DNA from: an uncultured Acidimicrobiales bacterium
Lineage (GTDB): Bacteria; Actinomycetota; Acidimicrobiia; Acidimicrobiales; Bin134
Reading direction: 5' to 3'
DNA: 64,000 nt
Assembly: GCA_951813555.1 (NCBI GenBank)
Contig: OX638344.1
Coordinates: 62,001 to 126,000 of the forward strand
Position 1 is the first letter of the stretch. Each line of letters opens with the position of its first letter. Shown here in pieces: positions 56,467 through 64,000 of this stretch. Made by a program: the position numbers and the translations under genes. Under the pieces are notes generated by a model, which was not told the origin of the DNA, made no database searches, and saw only the letters and a program-made list of their open reading frames with translations.

Positions 56467-57657
56467 ATGGCCGACACCCTGCCACCGTTCGACCCCCACA
56501 ATCCCGAGTATTTCGAGACGGGCCTGCCCTTTGACCTGCTGGCCGACCTGCGCCAGCAGGGGCCGGTGGCCAAGACACCGCTGGGCTACTACCTGACCCG
56601 TCGCCAAGAGGCCGACGATCTTTTGTATGCGGTGGACATGTTCGGCTCCGACATGACGCCGGGTACCGGGCTCAGTGGCGTGGAGGAAGTGCCCCAAGAG
56701 CAATTGTTCTTGCCTGAGATCGATGAGCCGATCAATGGGCAAATCCGCCGGCTGTACAACTCGGCGCTGGGTCCCCACCGCACCATGAGGATTCAGCCGT
56801 TCGTGCGCGAGACCTGCGAGCGGCTGCTGGACGCGCTGGTGGGCGGAGATCCCGTCGACCTGCACGCCGATTACGCCGTGCCCATTCCTTGCGAGGTGAT
56901 CGCCCACATCATCGGGCTCCCCGAAGGCGGTGCCAACAAGCTGAAGGTGTGGTCGTCGGACGGCTCGGTCATGTTCCGGGCGGTGTGCCCTCAGTACGCC
57001 CCCGACGGCCCGCCCATCACCGGTTACCTGAGAGACTTGGTGGCCCAAGAGCGCCTAGCCGACGAGCCCAGCTCCCACACTTACAAGGTGTTCTTGGACG
57101 CAGAGATCGAAGGCGAGCCCCTGAGCGACACGGTAATCGCCCATCAACTTCAGACCATGGTTCTCGGCGGGGTGCACACCACCCGGGGGCTTCTGGCCCA
57201 CTCCATGCACCGGCTCATCGTCGAGCCCGACACCTGGACCGCCCTTGAGGCCGACCGGGAACTCATTCCAGCGTTCGTGGAGGAGTCGCTCCGCCACGAC
57301 TCCCCTGCGCCCCGAGTAGCCCGCCGTTGCCTCAAAGACACCACCCTGGGCGGCGTGGAGATGCAACAGGGCGACTGGGTGGAGGTTGGCCTGGCCTCGG
57401 CCAACCGCGACGAGGCCCAGTACGACGACCCCGAAGACTTCCGACTCGACCGCCCCGACCCGCTAAATCATGTGGCCTTCGGCGCCGGCGCCCACGTCTG
57501 CCCCGGCGCCAGCCTGGCCCGCCTCGAAGGGGTCACCGCCATAGAGACCCTGTTGGACCGAGTGGCCGCCCTTACTCCCGTGGAAGGCTTCGAATACCCA
57601 CCCCTCCCCGCCAACCTCGCCTACAGCGACCTCCCCACCCACATCACCTGGCGCTAA
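56467..57657 (+). CDS. cytochrome P450
   Basis: 396 residues from ATG 56467. VLGGVHTTRGLLAHS is the oxygen-binding helix (with His-Thr-Thr), VEESLRHDSPAPRVARR holds the ExxR, and FGAGAHVCPGASLARLE is the haem loop. Only distantly like the P450 at 30761. It forms an operon with the preceding SDR, so oxidation of a hydroxylated product is likely. Redox partners are not encoded nearby. Confidence 0.94.
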   Translation: MADTLPPFDPHNPEYFETGLPFDLLADLRQQGPVAKTPLGYYLTRRQEADDLLYAVDMFGSDMTPGTGLSGVEEVPQEQLFLPEIDEPINGQIRRLYNSALGPHRTMRIQPFVRETCERLLDALVGGDPVDLHADYAVPIPCEVIAHIIGLPEGGANKLKVWSSDGSVMFRAVCPQYAPDGPPITGYLRDLVAQERLADEPSSHTYKVFLDAEIEGEPLSDTVIAHQLQTMVLGGVHTTRGLLAHSMHRLIVEPDTWTALEADRELIPAFVEESLRHDSPAPRVARRCLKDTTLGGVEMQQGDWVEVGLASANRDEAQYDDPEDFRLDRPDPLNHVAFGAGAHVCPGASLARLEGVTAIETLLDRVAALTPVEGFEYPPLPANLAYSDLPTHITWR

Positions 57658-57660
57658 GTC

Positions 57661-58335
57661 TCAATCCCAATCCGGGTTCCAGTGGTTGTAGGCGGTTACC
57701 TCGGCCGCGGGGTGGCGGAGGGCGGGGCGGAAGTCGGTGCCGATGGTGTAGGCGATGGGGAAGAGGCCGGCTTGGATGTGGGTGTCGTAGGGGATGCTCA
57801 GCAGGTCGGCCATTTCCTGCTCGCGGTGCAGATGGATGGTGGTCCAGGCGCTGCCCATGCCTCGGCTGCGCAGGGCGAGCATGAAGCTCCATACCGAGGG
57901 GATGATCGAACCCCATTGGCTGGCGTGGTGGAAGGTCTGGGCCTGGCCGTTGCGTAGTACCCCGAAACGGTCGCCCAATACCGGGATGAGCAGGGCCGGC
58001 ACCCGGTGCATGTTGTCCCGCAGGTAGGCCACCGACTCCGACATCTGCTCGGCTCGCGCCGTTTGGCGCTCGTAGTGCTCCCGCCCGGCGGCGATGTCGG
58101 CCGAGTACTGGGCCATGGCGGCCCGGTAGATATCCGATGCCTGCCCGATGGTCTCCGGGTCGTCGAGCACGATCCAGCGCCACCGCTGTTGATTCGAACC
58201 GGTGGGCGCCTGAAGCGCCAGCTCTAGACACTCCTCGATCACAGCCCGCTCCACCGGCCGCTCCAAGTCCAATCGCTTCCGCACTGCTCGTGTCGTGGTC
58301 AGCACTTCGTCAATCGGCAGGTTGAGAATCGGCAT
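57661..58335 (-). CDS. nitroreductase family protein
   Basis: 224 residues. TTTRAVRKRLDLERPVERAVIEECLELALQAPTGSNQQRWRWIVLDD is the FMN-binding start of the family (RAVR, PTGSNQQ), and GMGSAWTTIHLHREQEMADLL the central helix. Such enzymes reduce nitro, quinone or enone groups with NAD(P)H. It converges with the P450 gene, 3 bp apart, and follows the MMPL gene. Confidence 0.92.
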   Translation of the reverse strand: MPILNLPIDEVLTTTRAVRKRLDLERPVERAVIEECLELALQAPTGSNQQRWRWIVLDDPETIGQASDIYRAAMAQYSADIAAGREHYERQTARAEQMSESVAYLRDNMHRVPALLIPVLGDRFGVLRNGQAQTFHHASQWGSIIPSVWSFMLALRSRGMGSAWTTIHLHREQEMADLLSIPYDTHIQAGLFPIAYTIGTDFRPALRHPAAEVTAYNHWNPDWD

Positions 58336-58364
58336 TGTTTGATCCTATTGCGGGGGCGGTCGAC

Positions 58365-60677
58365 TCAGCCGTCCACATCCTGTGGCTGGCGGGCCCCCTC
58401 GATGGAGAGATTGGGCAGCAGGCGGTCGAGCCATCCTGGCAGCCACCAGTTCCGGGCGCCGAGCAGCTCCATGGTCGACGGAACGATGAGCATGCGCACG
58501 AAGGTGGCATCGATGAACACCGCGGTGGCGAGGCCCAGACCGAAGACTTTGGGGACGCGATCGTCCTCCAATACGAAGCTGAGGAACACCACAACCATGA
58601 TGGCGGCCGCGGCGGTGATGACCCGCGCAGTGACGGCGAGGCCGTCGGCCACGGAGTTCACGGGGTCGCCCGTTCGGTCGTACTCCTCTTTGATTCGAGA
58701 CAGCAGGAAGACCTCGTAGTCCATCGACAGCCCGAAGACCACCGCGAAAAGCATCATCGGGATGAACGGCTCGATCGGGCCGGAGTCCACCCCGATCAGC
58801 CCGCCGCCCCAGCCCCACTGGAACACCATGACCATGACGCCATACGCCGCGCCGATGGACAGCATGTTCATGATCACCGCTTTGAGCGGGACCACTAATG
58901 ACCGGAAGACCATCATCAACAGGAGGAACGACAAGGTCAGCACGGCCAAGAAGAACACGATGAGCCGCCCGCCCAGATAATCGGAGAAGTCGATATCGGC
59001 CGCCACTGCCCCGGTCACCAATGGCCGGAGGGTCGAGCCGGCCACTGCGCTCGGCACGACGTCGTCTCGCAGGGCATTAACCAGATCTTCGGTCTCGGCA
59101 TCCTGGGGTGCGGTCGTGGGCTGGACCCGCAACAATGCGGCCGCTCCATCGCTACTTGGTTGGGGGGGCGATGCCACCGCAACGCCCGGGGTCTGGTTCA
59201 GGATTCCCGACAGCCGGTTGAGCACCTCCAGGTCGGCGGGTCCGTCCACCTCGGACACGATGAGCACAGGGCCATTGGCACCGGGACCGAACCCCTCAGC
59301 GAGAAGGTCATAGGCCTGACGAGCCGTCCTGTCCTCGGTCAGGTTGCTCTCATCAGAGAAACCGAGGCGGAGGTCGAGCACCGGCGACGCCAAGAGAAGA
59401 AGGAGCGCCGCGCCCCCGATGGCGTACGACCAAGGGCGGTTCTGCACCGTCCGGCTGAGGCGGTACCACAGGGTCCGGCGCAGCGGTATGGGCGCAGGCG
59501 GCGCAAGCTGTCGCCGCAGTGGATTGCGTCGAGCACGAATAGATCCGAGCGCGGCCACCACCAGTGCGAGGGGCAAGCCGACCAGCAATGGGCGGAACCC
59601 GAACCCGACGCCCAACAACGCGATGGCCACCAGACCAGCGATAGCGATGCCCCGCCATCGGGTGACGTTGATCCGATCACCCAGCAGCGACAGCACGGCG
59701 GGCAGCAGCGTGATCGAGCTAATGACCACCATGGCCACGGTTACCGAGGCCGCCAGCCCGACCCCGGCTATGAACCTCACCCCAATGAAGGAGAGCCCGA
59801 GCAACGAGATAACCACGGTCATGCCGGCGAAAACCACTGAGCGCCCTGCGGTGTCGAGCGCCACAACGGCGGCCGACTCGGCGTCGAGCCCTCGGCCGCG
59901 CGACTCGCGGTAGCGAGTGACGATGAACAACGCGTAGTCGATGCCGGCCCCGAGGCCGATCATCAAGCCCAAGGTCGGCGCCAGATCGGGGATCTGCACG
60001 ACGTTGGTCAACAAGATCATCAGCCCGATCCCCGCGCCCACCCCCAGCACCGCGACGAAAACGGTGGTGCCCATGGCCACAACCGATCCGAGAGCCAGAA
60101 TCAGCACGACTATGGCGAAGGCCAGCCCGATGGTCTCAGCCTCGGGGGGTTCGAACCCGGCGAGGGCGTTCCCGCCGATCTCTACTCGCAAACCGGAGGT
60201 GTCGTTCAGTCCGGCGTCGTCGATCAGGTCTCGGATCTCGGCGCCGATATCGCCCGATTCGTTGTCGTCGACGCTTGGATCGAGGGTGATCGGCGCGTAG
60301 GCGATGGTGCCGGGAGCACTGCCGGTAGATGAGATGAGGCGGAAGCCCTGGGGTTCATAGGGGGAGACAAGCGTTACGTCGTCGATGGCCCGCACATCCT
60401 CAAACAACGCCGACATGGCCGCTTCAACCTCGGGGTCGCGAGCTCCCGCCTCGGCCTCGAAGACGATCGAACCCGTTAGCCCGGAGCCGAACTCCTCGAA
60501 GTGGGCTTCGAGGACGTCGAATCCATCCCCGCTCTCGGTGGATGGGATCTCTCGCTGGCTGTCGAAAGACGAACCGATGACCCCGATGGCGGCCAACATG
60601 GCGGCCAAAACGACCACGCAAACGAGCACGGCCCGCCACGGGTGGCGGAAGCTGGCGCGGGCGTAGGAGGCGAGCAC
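58365..60677 (-). CDS. MMPL/RND-family membrane transporter
   Basis: 770 residues from GTG 60677. Two repeats of one helix, an extracellular domain and five helices. Proton-relay motifs are GLGAGIDYALFIVTRYRESRG in repeat 1 and VFGLSMDYEVFLLSRIKEEYDRTG in repeat 2. MMPL proteins of actinobacteria move lipids, siderophores or terpenoids outward. GAGGT lies five bases ahead of the GTG. It diverges from the alcohol dehydrogenase gene, 106 bp between starts. Confidence 0.93.
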   Translation of the reverse strand: MLASYARASFRHPWRAVLVCVVVLAAMLAAIGVIGSSFDSQREIPSTESGDGFDVLEAHFEEFGSGLTGSIVFEAEAGARDPEVEAAMSALFEDVRAIDDVTLVSPYEPQGFRLISSTGSAPGTIAYAPITLDPSVDDNESGDIGAEIRDLIDDAGLNDTSGLRVEIGGNALAGFEPPEAETIGLAFAIVVLILALGSVVAMGTTVFVAVLGVGAGIGLMILLTNVVQIPDLAPTLGLMIGLGAGIDYALFIVTRYRESRGRGLDAESAAVVALDTAGRSVVFAGMTVVISLLGLSFIGVRFIAGVGLAASVTVAMVVISSITLLPAVLSLLGDRINVTRWRGIAIAGLVAIALLGVGFGFRPLLVGLPLALVVAALGSIRARRNPLRRQLAPPAPIPLRRTLWYRLSRTVQNRPWSYAIGGAALLLLLASPVLDLRLGFSDESNLTEDRTARQAYDLLAEGFGPGANGPVLIVSEVDGPADLEVLNRLSGILNQTPGVAVASPPQPSSDGAAALLRVQPTTAPQDAETEDLVNALRDDVVPSAVAGSTLRPLVTGAVAADIDFSDYLGGRLIVFFLAVLTLSFLLLMMVFRSLVVPLKAVIMNMLSIGAAYGVMVMVFQWGWGGGLIGVDSGPIEPFIPMMLFAVVFGLSMDYEVFLLSRIKEEYDRTGDPVNSVADGLAVTARVITAAAAIMVVVFLSFVLEDDRVPKVFGLGLATAVFIDATFVRMLIVPSTMELLGARNWWLPGWLDRLLPNLSIEGARQPQDVDG

Positions 60678-60770
60678 GAATACCTCAGGTGTGGGGGGTG
60701 AAGGGATGCCGAAGGGCTGGCGGCGCGCCCAAACCTAGTGGTCAGACCCGTAACCGTCATAGGTGCACCG

Positions 60771-60783
60771 TAGGATCATCAGA
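60771..60783 (+). promoter_or_regulatory. leaderless -10 box of the alcohol dehydrogenase gene
   Basis: TAGGAT at 60771-60776 ends 7 nt before ATG 60784, with no ribosome site between. This supports ATG 60784 over the GTG at 60763. Confidence 0.45.
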
Positions 60784-61875
60784 ATGAGCGACGGGATTCG
60801 GGCCACGGTTCGGGCCATGGTACAGGTGGGGCCTGAGCGGTTGGAGATGCAGGAGTTCGCCCGGCCGCGGGTGGGCGAGGATGACGCCTTGCTGCGGATC
60901 GAGGCCTGCGGGATCTGCGGTACTGATGTTGAGACATATTCGGGCAGTTCTCTGATGAACTACCCGGTGATCCCCGGCCACGAGCCGGTGGGAGTCATCG
61001 AAGAGGTGGGCGAGCAGTACGCGGCTCGCTGGGGGCTGAAGCCTGGCGACCGGGTGGTGGCCGAAGCCGCCTACGGGTGCGGGCGGTGTCTGGCCTGCCT
61101 CGACCAGCAGATGTGCCGGGTTGCGCCCGGCAACCACGGCTTCACCCCCACCGGCCGAGCCCCGGCACTGTGGGGCGGGTACGCCGAGATGATGTACCTG
61201 GCACCGGGGTCGGTCCCCCACAAAATCGACAGCTCGATTCCCCCTCGCATCGCCGCGTTGTACAACCCGCTGGGCGCTGGGTTTGCCTGGGCGGTGTCGG
61301 CTCCCGGTCTGCGCTACGGCGACACCGTCACCGTGCTCGGCCCCGGCCAGCGGGGACTGGCCTGCGTGATCGCCGCCGCGGCTGGGGGGGCATCAGCCAT
61401 CTTCGTCACCGGGCTGGGGTCACAAGACGCCCACAAGCTGTCCCTGGCTTCCGAGTTCGGCGCAGATGTGACCATCGACGTGGAGTCAGAGGACGCGGTG
61501 GATCGGGTGCTGGCCGAAACCAATGGCCGGGGCACCGACATCGTGGTGGACACCACCCCCCACGCCTCCCAGCCAGTGGTGGATGCGGTGTCCATGGCCC
61601 GCCTGGGGGGCACCATCGTCCTGGCCGGGCTTAAAGGCCATGGGGTGGACGGCTTCCCGTCAGACGAAGTAGCCATGCGCTACCAGACCGTTATCGGAGT
61701 GCGCACGGTGGACTATCGCAGTTACCGCCAGGCGGTGCGGCTCATCGAGTCAGGATCACTGCCAGTGGAGCGCCTCCACACCCATCACTACCCCCTGGAT
61801 CAAGCGGTGAACGCGGTGCAGACGCTTGTCCAAGCAGGCACCCACAAGGCCGTCTCCATTACCGTTGAACCCTAG
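60784..61875 (+). CDS. zinc-dependent alcohol dehydrogenase (MDR family)
   Basis: 363 residues. CGICGTDVETYSG and the GHEPVG motif give the catalytic zinc site, and YGCGRCLACLDQQMCRV the structural zinc Cys set. VTVLGPGQRGLACVIAAAAGG is the nucleotide loop (GxGxxG variant). LNPLGAGFAW-like YNPLGAGFAWAV is a common MDR element. It oxidises an alcohol or reduces an aldehyde. An amidohydrolase gene follows 32 bp downstream. Confidence 0.93.
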   Translation: MSDGIRATVRAMVQVGPERLEMQEFARPRVGEDDALLRIEACGICGTDVETYSGSSLMNYPVIPGHEPVGVIEEVGEQYAARWGLKPGDRVVAEAAYGCGRCLACLDQQMCRVAPGNHGFTPTGRAPALWGGYAEMMYLAPGSVPHKIDSSIPPRIAALYNPLGAGFAWAVSAPGLRYGDTVTVLGPGQRGLACVIAAAAGGASAIFVTGLGSQDAHKLSLASEFGADVTIDVESEDAVDRVLAETNGRGTDIVVDTTPHASQPVVDAVSMARLGGTIVLAGLKGHGVDGFPSDEVAMRYQTVIGVRTVDYRSYRQAVRLIESGSLPVERLHTHHYPLDQAVNAVQTLVQAGTHKAVSITVEP

Positions 61876-61907
61876 AAAGTCCTAGGAATCACCTCAGAGG
61901 AATACCC

Positions 61908-63191
61908 ATGAATCCCGACGATCTCATTTTGATCAGCGTTGACGACCACATCGCCGAACCGGCCGACATGTTCGAAGCCCATGTGCCCGAGAAGTACAAG
62001 GAACACGCCCCCAAGGTGGTCACCGACGAGAACGGCCGGGAGCAGTGGTACTACGGCAAGCTTCCCGGCCGGAATCTGGGATTGAATGCCGTGGCCGGCA
62101 AGCCCCGGGAGCACTACAACATCGACGCCAGCCGCTACGACGAGATGCGCCCCGGCTGCTTTGACGTACACGAACGGGTGCGGGATATGAACGCTGGCGG
62201 CCAGTTGGCCGGGCTGAACTTTCCCAACTGGACCGGATTCTCCGGCCAGGTGCTCAACGAGGGTCCCGATCCCGACCTCAACGAGATCATGATAAAGGCC
62301 TACAACGACTGGCATATCGACGAGTGGGTCGGGGCCTATCCCGACCGTTTCATCCCCTGCGGAATCCTGCCCCTGTTCGACATCGATCGAGCGGTGGCCG
62401 AGGTCAAGCGGCTGGCCGACAAGGGCTGCCATGCGGTGACCTTCTCGGAGAACCCCGCGATGCTGGGCATGCCGTCGATCCACTCCGGGGCGTGGGATCC
62501 GCTGTTCGCGGCGTGCAGCGACCTGGGAACCGTGCTGTGCTGCCACCTGGGATCGTCGTCCCGGTCGATGGGCGCCTCGGCTGATGCTCCCCCCAGCGTG
62601 CCGATGACCCTCTCGTCGGCCCTCACCATCTCCACGCTGGTGGAGCTGGTTTGGGCCGAGTTCTGGGACCGCTTCCCCGACCTCAAGTTCTCGCTCACCG
62701 AGGGCGACATCGGCTGGATCCCCTACTTCTTGTGGCGGGCCGAGCACGTGCAAGATCGCCACTCGGGCTGGACCAAGCACGAATTCGGGATCGACGGCAG
62801 CCCCACCGGCGTGTTCCGCAACCACATCCTGTGCTGCTTCATCAACGACCGCATCGGGGTGAAGCTGCTCGACGAATTCAACGTGGACAACCTCTGCTGG
62901 GAGTCTGACTACCCCCACTCCGACGGCACCTGGCCCCAGTCCCCCGAGTACGTGGCCAAGCTGATGGGCGATCTGCCCGAAGGCGTGGTGGCCAAGATCA
63001 CCCACCAGAACGCCATGCGCCACTACCAGTTCGACCCCTTCGCCCACCGCCCGCCGGAGAAGTGCACCGCAGCCGCGCTGCGGGCTGAGTCCCCCGACGT
63101 CGACGTGGTGACCCATGTCGGCCGCCCCGCCGATGAGCGCGACGCCGCCTTCTGGAATCAAATCCAGACCGGCGGCTGGAAGCGCGAGTGA
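61908..63191 (+). CDS. amidohydrolase family protein
   Basis: 427 residues. LISVDDHIAEPADMFEAHVP has the D-D-H first metal motif; FSLTEGDIGWIPYFLWRAEHV and LCWESDYPHSDGTWPQSPEYVAKL are the strand 6 and 8 motifs. CAGAGGAATACC precedes the ATG. Very like aromatic/acyl amidohydrolases that decarboxylate or cleave ring products. It ends the MDR operon. Confidence 0.9.
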   Translation: MNPDDLILISVDDHIAEPADMFEAHVPEKYKEHAPKVVTDENGREQWYYGKLPGRNLGLNAVAGKPREHYNIDASRYDEMRPGCFDVHERVRDMNAGGQLAGLNFPNWTGFSGQVLNEGPDPDLNEIMIKAYNDWHIDEWVGAYPDRFIPCGILPLFDIDRAVAEVKRLADKGCHAVTFSENPAMLGMPSIHSGAWDPLFAACSDLGTVLCCHLGSSSRSMGASADAPPSVPMTLSSALTISTLVELVWAEFWDRFPDLKFSLTEGDIGWIPYFLWRAEHVQDRHSGWTKHEFGIDGSPTGVFRNHILCCFINDRIGVKLLDEFNVDNLCWESDYPHSDGTWPQSPEYVAKLMGDLPEGVVAKITHQNAMRHYQFDPFAHRPPEKCTAAALRAESPDVDVVTHVGRPADERDAAFWNQIQTGGWKRE

Positions 63192-63198
63192 CCTGCCG

Positions 63199-63981
63199 CT
63201 AGATGCTGCGGCGCTGATTGGCGATGATCACCGCGGCGGCAAACCGCAGGTGGCACTGCGCGCGGATGTACTGTGCGGGCGCGGAATCTGACGAGCGGGC
63301 AGCCCGGCGGGCCCGGCGATTGAACACATCGGCATCGGCTCGTATGACGTCGGCCGTCGGCAGGGTTTCGACACGGACAGCGAGCTCTCGAAGCCGGTCA
63401 ACCTGGGCTCGAATGAACTTGTTCGTACAGGTGCCTGCACTGTGAGCGGCCTGGATGGACTCCCATACTCCTTCGTAGGTGTTGGCAATGTCGTCGAGAG
63501 CTTCGGGACCCAGATTCTGGGGAAAGGCTTGCAGGTCGAACTCCTGAGACGAGAGCCGGGCCGAGGGATGCCACACCGCGAGGCGGTCGGGGCCCATGCG
63601 GCCGAGAGCGGTAGCCACACAAGATGACGCGAACACCAAGGCCAGCAGTGTGATGGCAATGAAGAACCCCAGATGCGGCGGACCTTGCTCCGGATGGCCT
63701 GCACAGCGAAGCGGAACTGCGGTCATGCCGACGGCGATTGCGATCGCGCCCATCAAGACCGAGGGGTGAGTTCTGTCCCTCCACTTGCTCAACAACATCG
63801 TCCGGACACCGGCGACCGTCAGTAGCATCGCCAAGACTGTCAGGGAGATGAAGAAATGGTGGTGCATGGGGCCGAGTCGGGTGTCGACAGCCCAGCACAG
63901 CGGCACCGCCCCCATAGAAACGGCCGCACTGGCCAAAGCCAGCAGGAGCGTTGGGTGCGGTTTTCTGACTGGAGGGGGCAA
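63199..63981 (-). CDS. membrane protein with four hydrophobic segments, start near or past the window edge
   Basis: The frame is open to the end of the window, so the true start may lie beyond 64000; TTG 63981 is the first candidate inside. The N-terminal half has two similar hydrophobic pairs (LLLALASAAVSMGAVPLCWAV with ISLTVLAMLLTVAGV, and VLMGAIAIAVGMTAVPLRC with FFIAITLLALVFASS), an internal repeat with the shared MxAVPL-C. The C-terminal ~130 residues are soluble and helical. No family recognised. Confidence 0.6.
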   Translation of the reverse strand: MPPPVRKPHPTLLLALASAAVSMGAVPLCWAVDTRLGPMHHHFFISLTVLAMLLTVAGVRTMLLSKWRDRTHPSVLMGAIAIAVGMTAVPLRCAGHPEQGPPHLGFFIAITLLALVFASSCVATALGRMGPDRLAVWHPSARLSSQEFDLQAFPQNLGPEALDDIANTYEGVWESIQAAHSAGTCTNKFIRAQVDRLRELAVRVETLPTADVIRADADVFNRRARRAARSSDSAPAQYIRAQCHLRFAAAVIIANQRRSI

Positions 63982-64000
63982 GAGTTGATCAGGCAGGGGT

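Overview
The window reads as chromosomal DNA of a high-GC actinobacterium. The evidence is GC-rich coding with G/C-ending codons, an LLM-type (F420-associated) oxidoreductase, a small actinobacterial-style beta carbonic anhydrase, RND/MMPL and P450 genes, and many leaderless promoters (a TAnnnT box 6-7 nt ahead of ATG/GTG). The gene mix (CoA ligases, acyl-CoA dehydrogenases, CaiB transferases, SDRs, P450s, amidohydrolases, sulfatases) resembles environmental Acidimicrobiia-like genomes. That taxonomic guess is inference; no rRNA or marker gene is present.

Region 1 (1-4390): the end of a beta-lactamase-fold serine hydrolase, an AMP-forming acyl-CoA synthetase, an amidohydrolase and a double-hotdog protein. 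Region 2 (4391-13769): a tRNA-Leu(UAA) whose last 26 bp recur at 13744-13769. Between the copies lies a 9.3-kb integrated element: P4-type integrase, AlpA-like excisionase, zinc-ribbon protein, GIY-YIG protein, two unknowns, a RepA-like ATPase, an iteron/palindrome origin candidate, an HNH endonuclease, an HK97-type major capsid protein, small genes, then a TIR-domain protein and a membrane protein that share a duplicated leader, and a last set of small genes. I see no portal, terminase or tail genes, so it looks like a capsid-encoding phage satellite (in spirit like the phiRv1/phiRv2 elements of mycobacteria) carrying a probable defence cargo.

Region 3 (13827-24278): an NCS2 permease with an extra C-terminal domain, two toxin-antitoxin pairs (RHH/RelE and RHH/PIN), an SDR/acyl-CoA dehydrogenase/MaoC operon, an LLM oxidoreductase, a DUF1214-like protein and a tandem pair of 318-aa HxD proteins. 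Region 4 (24326-32891): a sulfatase-sulfatase-DapA-like-OYE operon, then a TetR gene and a P450 gene that diverge from an array of eight GTTCTCA boxes spaced exactly 21 bp apart, then an enoyl-CoA hydratase.

Region 5 (32904-44299): a minus-strand run (sulfatase, ABC substrate-binding lipoprotein, redoxin with an in-frame UGA and a bacterial SECIS-like hairpin, CoA ligase, FMN-binding protein). It diverges from two giant fusion genes, MFS-LivF and LivH-LivM-LivG, which together encode a whole branched-chain-type ABC importer. The layout suggests uptake, desulfation and CoA activation of an organic acid or sulfate ester. Region 6 (44319-64000): NTF2-like, amidohydrolase, ACAD-like, double CaiB, carbonic anhydrase, four SDRs, a Baeyer-Villiger-type monooxygenase, a repeat-bearing lipoprotein, a second P450, nitroreductase, MMPL transporter, zinc alcohol dehydrogenase, another amidohydrolase and a membrane protein cut by the window edge.
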